Shown in pieces: positions 60,984 through 64,000 of a DNA stretch of 64,000 nt. The stretch spans positions 620,001 to 684,000 of the forward strand of contig OZ218954.1 of the NCBI GenBank assembly GCA_965112735.1, given 5' to 3'. The position numbers and the translations under genes were made by a program. This stretch comes from Phaeosaccion multiseriatum. Lineage: Eukaryota > Ochrophyta, other classes. Each line of letters opens with the position of its first letter. Within the stretch, counting starts at the first letter, position 1. The notes under the pieces were generated by a model. That model worked only from the letters and a program-made list of their open reading frames with translations. It did no database searches and was not told the DNA's origin.

Positions 60984-63046
60984 TGCACTCACACACACAC
61001 ACACACGCACACACACACACACGCACAGACCATGAAAACAACAATCCACCCTTACGTAAGGACCCCACCCCCTTAATAGAAAGGTTTACGATTGGACACA
61101 CTTAATAGAAAGGTTTACTATTGGACACGCCCACCTGAGCGAAGCCGTTACAACTCATAGCGAGTGGCCCCACGGTGGTAGCGAGGTTGTCCGGTAGAGT
61201 GCCATCCGCCCCGAGAGATGGCAGTCCATCGCAGTTCAGGATGTGAGATCCCATGCCAAGCTGGCGAGCGGTCTCCTTGGCCACCGCCTGTGGGGAGGGA
61301 GGGAGGGGGTGAGGGAGGGAGGGAGGGAGAGAGAGAAGGAGGAAGGGAGGGAGAGAGGGAGGGAGGGAGGGAGGGAGGGGGTGAGGGAGGGAGGGAGGGA
61401 GGGAGGGAGGGAGGGAGGGAGGGAGGGAGGGAGGGAGGGAGGGAGGGAGGGAGGGAGGGAGGGAGGGAGGGAGGGAGGGAGGGAGGGAGGGAGGGAGGGA
61501 GGGAGGGAGGGAGGGAGGGAGGGAGGGAGGGAGGGAGGGAGGGAGGGAGGGAGGGAGGGAGGGAGGGAGGGAGGGAGGGAGGGAGGGAGGGAGGGAGGGA
61601 GGGAGGGAGGGAGGGAGGGAGGGAGGGAGGGAGGGAGGGAGGGAGGGAGGGAGGGTGGGAGGGGGGAGAAGGGAGGGTATGGGGTGCCTCTCTTCACTTC
61701 CTTCCTCCCTTCCTCCCCCCCATCCACCCACCCACTCTCGTTGCACCCACCCACTGTCCTGACACCCGCGTACAGTCCTGACACCCCCCCACCCCTCCCA
61801 TCCACCCACCTACCCACGCACTGTCCTGACACCCACTACTCACCCGGTGGTCTCCAGTGAGCATCTTAACATCCACTCCGTGCTCCAGCGCTCTCTCAAT
61901 TGTGCGCTTGGTGTCCTCTCTTGGGGGGTCCAAGAACTCCAGGATGCCCATCATTTCCCACTTGCCGTCGGCATTTCCGTCTGTGGTGGCCACGGAGAGG
62001 GAGCGAATGCCTCGTTGAGCGAGCTCAGCTACCTTGCCGTCCACCTGTTAATGGTTGATTACGTCAATGGTTGACATGTTAACGGTGGAGAAGTCAATGA
62101 TTAATAAGTCAGTGGTTAGTGAGAAGTCCACCTGTTAATGGTTGATTACGTCAATGGTGGCCATGCTAACGGAGAAGTCAATGATTGATAAGTCAGTGGT
62201 TAGTGAGAAGGCTGTGCATGGTGCTTGGTTGGGCTGTAGCTTGACTACCCTGCCGTCCACCCGTTGTGTTCTGAGATGCGAGGAAAAGTAAGTCAAGGAA
62301 GAGGAAAGTATGTCAAGGAAGGATACTCCCTCCTTTGGGAGAGTTCTGTCGTAGTTGCTGTGTGTTGTTGTCAGTGGTAGTGGTGGATAAGTCAATGGAG
62401 GATGCCCACCTGAGCTCTGATTGCATCCTTGTTGTGGCACATGTTGAGCACCACGTGAGGGGCACCCTGTTTGGTGTTTGGAGGGAGGGAGGGAGGGGAA
62501 GGAGGGAGGGACTATGTGCGTTTCAGTATGAGGATTGAACGCTATCAGTATGGACATCCTCCTTCTGCTTCTCCTCACCCTCCTCATCCACCCCTCCTCT
62601 CCTCCTCATCCTTACCCCCCTCCTCCTTCTTCTCGTCCACCGTCTCCACTTCCTTCCCCTCCTTTCTCCTTCGTCCTCTCCTCCCGTCTCCTCCCTCCCT
62701 CTTCCCTCCACCCTCGTACGCACCTTGGTAACCTTAAACCGTCTTCCCTTTCCCTCCCTGAGCCTAAGCGTGGCTTCCGTGCGCTTGTTCGTGGGGTCGA
62801 AGGGAAGGTAGTGCTCCTGTGTTGTTAGAAGTCACGGTAAGAGGTTTTTAGGGCAGAGTTACAGGGCTTCGGGAGGAGTGAAAAGGATCAATCAAATCAA
62901 GGGGATGACAGTAATGTTTATAGATAGATGGATTGATACATAGACAGATAGATACATAGATAGATAGGTGGATAGATAGATAGATAGATAGATAGATAGG
63001 TGGATAGATAGATAGATAGATAGATAGATAAATAGGTGGATGGATG

Positions 63047-63088
<42 letters not shown>

Positions 63089-63112
63089 GGAGTCAGTGAG
63101 AGTGACAGGGAT

Positions 63113-63144
<32 letters not shown>

Positions 63145-63850
63145 CTGCTCGTACGCATCGCATTGTCGGAGGTTGGCAGCTCCAAGCACCTGGGCAGGAC
63201 AGGGGATGGCAGTGGATGGGTGGGCAGTGTTGGTGTGAGTATCAGCCCGGTCGTATGAGTGCAGAGGATGGTAGTGGATGGATCCATGTCAGTGTCAGAG
63301 GATGGTAGTGGATGGGTCCGTGTCAGTGCCAGTCTCAGTAAAAGATGGAAAGCGAAAGGTGCATGTAGGCATGTTAGTGACTAAGAAGGAGGTCACTTTC
63401 AGTGACTCATGTCGACATTTTGGTGACTTATTACGCACCATGGTGTCCAGGGCATCCTTTGGGGGCTCTTGCCATCGCGCGGAGAGGGCCGCGTATTGAA
63501 TAACCTTAAGGGGGGGGGGTCGGTGGATGGCAGTGGATGGGAGTAGATGGCAGTGGATGGCAGTGGACGGTAGTGGATGGCAGAGGATGGAGGTGGATGG
63601 CAGAGGATGGGCGGGCCCGACGTGGGCGGAGGGGGGGGGGATAAGTAAGCAGCCTCAATTTCGATTTCTTCCAAATGTCGAGCTCAATTCTCAGTGTCTA
63701 TTTGGACCAAGTAAACTTTGACTTCGACCCCAATCCTGAGCTTAAAGTCGACCTACCTCATGTCGCTTCCACTTATTAAACACGACGCAATCGTCCTGTA
63801 TGGCCATCTTGTTGAGTGTCAATGTACCCGTCTTGTCGGAGCAGAGCACG
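57438..63850 (-). CDS. P-type (P3A) plasma-membrane H+-ATPase-like protein, C-terminal 659 aa
   Basis: Exons (minus): 63850-63757, 63504-63439, 63189-63145, 62816-62724, 62466-62410, 62044-61844, 61287-61135, 60706-60512, 60203-60045, 59635-59529, 59107-59004, 58541-58408 and 58010-57438. Phases are consistent; a possible further exon end lies at 64000-63984. Seen in order: the phosphorylation motif [22 protein letters not shown] and [10 protein letters not shown] of the nucleotide-binding domain, [36 protein letters not shown], then TM helices ([64 protein letters not shown]). The DPPR and LNDG motifs fit P3A proton pumps rather than P2 calcium pumps. The C-terminal tail beyond the last TM is short, with poly-Gly from a TCC repeat, and lacks a recognisable 14-3-3 site. 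The N-terminal half is off-window. Confidence 0.92.
58028..58120. repeat. (GGGA)n and (CA)n tracts in the last intron
   Basis: GGGA array beginning about 15 nt from the acceptor of the final P-type ATPase exon, followed by CA/GCACACAC repeats (58194-58400) reaching the donor at 58407. Confidence 0.9.
58597..58886. repeat. (GAGT)n microsatellite in intron
   Basis: GAGT tetranucleotide array with GGGT and GTGT variants in the intron 58542-59003 of the P-type ATPase gene. Confidence 0.95.
59645..59822. repeat. (GGGA)n at acceptor
   Basis: GGGA array (TCCC on the coding strand) directly upstream of the exon 59635-59529 acceptor, where it can act as polypyrimidine tract. A comparable CCCT array (60437-60500) borders the donor at 60511. 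Confidence 0.9.
60830..61030. repeat. (CA)n tract in intron
   Basis: CA/GCAC repeat in the intron 60707-61134 of the P-type ATPase gene, followed by short copies of AATAGAAAGGTTTAC at 61075-61120. Confidence 0.9.
61295..61665. repeat. (GGGA)n microsatellite, about 370 bp
   Basis: Long GGGA array on plus (TCCC in the transcript) immediately upstream of the acceptor of exon 61287-61135; followed by TGTCCTGACACCC copies at 61755-61835. Confidence 0.95.
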
Positions 63851-63983
63851 CTGTACATTACGTAATGTTTAGTATGGTGAGGTGAGGAAGATGGTGGATG
63901 GTGGATGGGGGGGGAGGAGGGGAAGGAGGGGGAGGAGGGGGGGGAGGGGGAGGAGGATGGAGGGGGGGGAGTGTGCTGAGGAC

Positions 63984-64000
63984 CTCTGATTGGCGACAGC
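63984..64000 (-). CDS. Possible exon end of the same P-type ATPase
   Basis: Minus reads GCTGTCGCCAATCAGAG followed by GTCCTC. Five codons plus two bases would join the next exon (C GTG CTC TGC) to give [14 protein letters not shown]. The phase fits, but the segment is too short for certainty and the residues are not the usual AIEEMAGM. Confidence 0.35.

Overview
The window is eukaryotic nuclear DNA. The genes have many introns with GT-AG (and some GC-AG) splice sites, and no bacterial operons are seen. Three observations point to a stramenopile (heterokont) alga: a class IV aminotransferase with a signal-peptide-like leader followed by an Ala-Phe step, as in heterokont plastid precursors; an LRR-ROCO GTPase whose leucine-rich repeats sit on 72-nt exons, an arrangement known from brown algae; and a cytochrome c oxidase VIa with a CxxC-type tail. 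The species is not determined. Introns and intergenic DNA are full of microsatellites (GGA/TCC, GGGA/TCCC, CA, CTA, GAGT), which create hundreds of spurious low-complexity ORFs.

Layout: (1) 1-4030, minus: secreted cysteine-rich protein followed by a very long PVAVETPT/PVAVETQA octapeptide array, running off the left edge. (2) 4803-5144, minus: weak candidate for a small membrane protein. (3) 5482-6963, minus: class IV PLP aminotransferase. (4) 7657/7735-8833, plus: COX6A with a 24-nt microexon. (5) 9783-11921, minus: low-complexity protein with a C-terminal PH-like domain. (6) 12189-14710, minus, six exons: UPF0729-like N-terminus fused to thioredoxin. (7) 15013-28926, plus, 23 exons: 2194-aa protein with about 28 EF-hand-like units in seven four-unit modules. 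(8) 29852-46431, minus, 37 exons: 1432-aa polytopic membrane protein (OSCA/TMEM16-like layout) with eight C-terminal WW units. (9) 48565-55531, plus: LRR-ROCO GTPase with tandemly duplicated LRR exons and an apparent frameshift in its SAM-like tail. (10) 57438-64000, minus: P-type (P3A, H+-ATPase-like) ATPase, with its 5' part beyond the right edge.

The exon models were built by hand from splice consensus, reading phase and protein-family continuity. For genes 4, 5, 6, 7, 8 and 10 every junction keeps phase from the first to the last exon described. No functional operon or pathway links the genes. Several concern calcium or membrane signalling (EF-hand protein, OSCA/WW protein, ROCO receptor, proton pump), but this may be chance.

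The most striking non-gene signal is a set of short dispersed motifs (GATGGCAGTGGATGG, TTGGTGATACAG, TGTCAGGACAGTGGGTGG, AGGCATATGGG, GAGTTTCAGTTT). They lie repeatedly within a few tens of bases of splice sites in unrelated genes and sometimes lie inside coding exons.
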